Positions 63,089 through 64,000 of a DNA stretch of 64,000 nt are shown piece after piece. Source of the DNA: Patescibacteria group bacterium (GTDB lineage: Bacteria; Patescibacteriota; Gracilibacteria; Peribacterales; Peribacteraceae); the NCBI GenBank assembly GCA_023263945.1, contig JALQTW010000002.1, positions 186,001 to 250,000 on the forward strand. The letters run 5' to 3'. The position numbers and the translations under genes were made by a program. The notes below the pieces were generated by a model. It ran no database searches, was not told the origin of the DNA, and saw only the letters and a list, made by a program, of their open reading frames with translations. How positions within the stretch are numbered: position 1 is the first letter of the stretch; each line of letters begins with the position of its first letter.

Positions 63089-63116
63089 TTGACAACCATT
63101 CTTTACTCATTACAAT
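63089..63116 (+). promoter_or_regulatory. Near-consensus promoter TTGACA-16-TACAAT
   Basis: -35 TTGACA (63089-63094), -10 TACAAT (63111-63116). Transcription would begin near 63123 and run into the terminator at 63317-63365; no coding gene lies between. Confidence 0.8.
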
Positions 63117-63122
63117 ACGCGC

Positions 63123-63365
63123 AACCCGACTCTCGACACGAGTTCCCACGGATCCTTAAGACATCAGAAAGGAAGGTGCTTATGCGCCGGCTGCGGTAAT
63201 CAACGCGTCACTCTCGGGCTCCTAACAGAGCCAACATCGGGCTCTAACCTTAAAGCACAGTGTATTGTCGTGAAAGATATCCCTTAACGACTCACTGTAC
63301 CACTTAAAGGCCCCGGGCCCTCATCTCTCTGATCACACGATTGGAAGATGAGGGCTCATTTTTTT
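63123..63365 (+). ncRNA. Candidate structured RNA of about 240 nt
   Basis: A near-consensus promoter and a perfect-stem terminator bracket about 240 nt with no gene-length frame. Visible folds: GACTC/GAGTT near the 5' end; alternating GGGCTC-GAGCC-GGGCTC at 63215-63245, which allows two exclusive hairpins; and CCTT-ACAGTG-GTCGT paired with ACGAC-CACTGT-AAGG at 63247-63310. A strong SD (AAGGAAGG) precedes the micro-frame MRRLR-stop at 63182-63199. I do not see tmRNA, RNase P, 6S, SRP or T-box signatures. It may be a new regulatory RNA or a leader-peptide relic. Confidence 0.55.
63317..63365 (+). terminator. Intrinsic terminator of the candidate RNA
   Basis: GCCCTCATCT (63317-63326) pairs perfectly with AGATGAGGGC (63346-63355), followed by TCATTTTTTT. 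It overlaps the stop of the convergent epimerase gene. Confidence 0.88.
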
Positions 63366-64000
63366 GTATGCATCGTTTCCAGTGCTTCCTTCACGCGATC
63401 CTGAACAGATGAAAGAAGAATCCCCTGACTTTTTAATTTTTCCGTTGAGAGAATACAATTACTTCTCCCTGCTTTGGTGACATCCGAAAGATGATCCAGT
63501 GTGAGATGTTCGAATGCATGAGAAGGATCCACGATCTTTTTATATTGTTCCATCATCTCATAGGGTGAGATGGATCCCGGATTCACCACGTTAAATGTTC
63601 CTGTTGTTTTTTTTGTGATCAATTGATCCAGCACATCCAGAAAATCTGGAATGAACGTGAGAGAATTTTTCACGTCGAGGACTCGTGTATATCGAACTAA
63701 TTTATTGATCAAGTTTCGTGGCTCATTGGAGGCATCAAATGGCATTCGAAGACGTAAATTAAGAAGCGGAAATTCACTGAGCATTTGGTCACTCCATGCT
63801 TTCGTCCGTGAATAAAAACTCCCAAAGAAATTCGGTGGATCCTCTTCTGTAAATCCTGCTCCATTTTTATCTCCCTGATAAATACAACCGGACCCCAAAT
63901 GAACCCAGTAGATATTCTTCTTCGCGCATGCATCCAGAAGAACGAGCGGACCTAAGACGTTTGAGTGAATAGTTTCCTGTTTGTGATCTTCACACCAGTC
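63356..64000 (-). CDS. NRS/ER-type dTDP-4-dehydro-6-deoxyglucose 3,5-epimerase/4-reductase, N-terminus cut by window
   Basis: About 214 C-terminal residues; the frame is open to the window edge (DWCEDHKQETIHSNVLGPLV). HLGSGCIYQGDKNGAGFTEE, PPNFFGSFYSRTKAWSDQML (with the YxxxK pair in YSRTK) and RLRMPFDASNEPRNLINK match the plant and eukaryotic nucleotide-rhamnose synthase/epimerase-reductase. That enzyme makes dTDP/UDP-L-rhamnose from the 4-keto-6-deoxy sugar. It differs from the bacterial RmlC plus RmlD pair. Likely feeds surface glycan synthesis. Confidence 0.85.
   Translation of the reverse strand, partial: DWCEDHKQETIHSNVLGPLVLLDACAKKNIYWVHLGSGCIYQGDKNGAGFTEEDPPNFFGSFYSRTKAWSDQMLSEFPLLNLRLRMPFDASNEPRNLINKLVRYTRVLDVKNSLTFIPDFLDVLDQLITKKTTGTFNVVNPGSISPYEMMEQYKKIVDPSHAFEHLTLDHLSDVTKAGRSNCILSTEKLKSQGILLSSVQDRVKEALETMHTKK

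Noticed and set aside
63140..63200. SRP RNA or RNase P RNA in the intergenic RNA (AGAAAGGAAGG looked like the SRP loop)
   Set aside because: The flanking conserved bases of SRP helix 8 and the RNase P core motifs are absent.

Overview
The window looks like a piece of a small-genome Candidate Phyla Radiation (Patescibacteria) chromosome, most like the Peregrinibacteria/Peribacteria group. This is an inference from gene content: many secreted proteins with poly-serine linkers, SLH, PKD, kelch, cohesin and dockerin domains, a VirB2-like pilin, a sortase, many unrecognised small proteins, no mobile elements and no CRISPR array. The code appears standard. TGA is a stop in most genes, and recognised families end at their usual lengths, so the UGA=Gly code of Gracilibacteria/SR1 is not in use. 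Composition is near 45-50% GC, with a clearly AT-rich gene after groEL and a GC-rich PEP-CTERM gene near 58 kb.

Layout. 1-5.9 kb: glycosyltransferase-like membrane protein, ICMT-like methyltransferase, YgjP-type peptidase, stand-alone riboflavin kinase, MurE-like ligase, lgt, tsaD. 5.9-16 kb: envelope block (31-aa membrane peptide, PKD protein, lipoproteins, TPM and LemA proteins, 3-methyladenine glycosylase, O-antigen-ligase-like protein). 16-24.9 kb: VOC protein, tRNA-Leu(CAG), DUF2585, FliA-like sigma factor, msrB, groES-groEL with a CIRCE-like operator, orphan RelB/DinJ-type antitoxin, peroxiredoxin, tmk. 24.9-36.6 kb: coiled-coil protein, folD, then three large surface proteins. 36.7-44.1 kb: purF, purD, small hypotheticals, prfA, mnmA, sortase. 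44.1-51.3 kb: EamA transporter, lipoprotein, tRNA-Leu(TAA), receiver protein, M24 peptidase, VirB2-like pilin with a PKD partner, flavin reductase, tRNA-His. 51.3-57.5 kb: hisS, gyrB, an interrupted four-helix-bundle gene, greA, holA. 57.5-64 kb: PEP-CTERM protein, dockerin-cohesin-cupredoxin operon, zinc-ribbon protein, SLH protein, tRNA-Tyr, a candidate 240-nt RNA, and part of a plant-type rhamnose epimerase/reductase.

Three cross-cutting signals matter most. (1) At least 26 genes have a TAnnnT -10 box, often with an upstream TGC, ending only 6-9 nt before the start codon, so leaderless mRNAs are probably common; this also decides several starts. (2) Intergenic gaps repeatedly hold 30-110 bp tracts of reiterated 6-10 nt words, often arranged as imperfect inverted repeats, and several GC-rich hairpin families. 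(3) Three of four tRNA genes have a partial copy of one tRNA end about 100 bp away, beyond a GC-rich palindromic block. The surface proteins form a coherent set: one cohesin protein, two dockerin proteins, an SLH anchor, a sortase and a PEP-CTERM protein.
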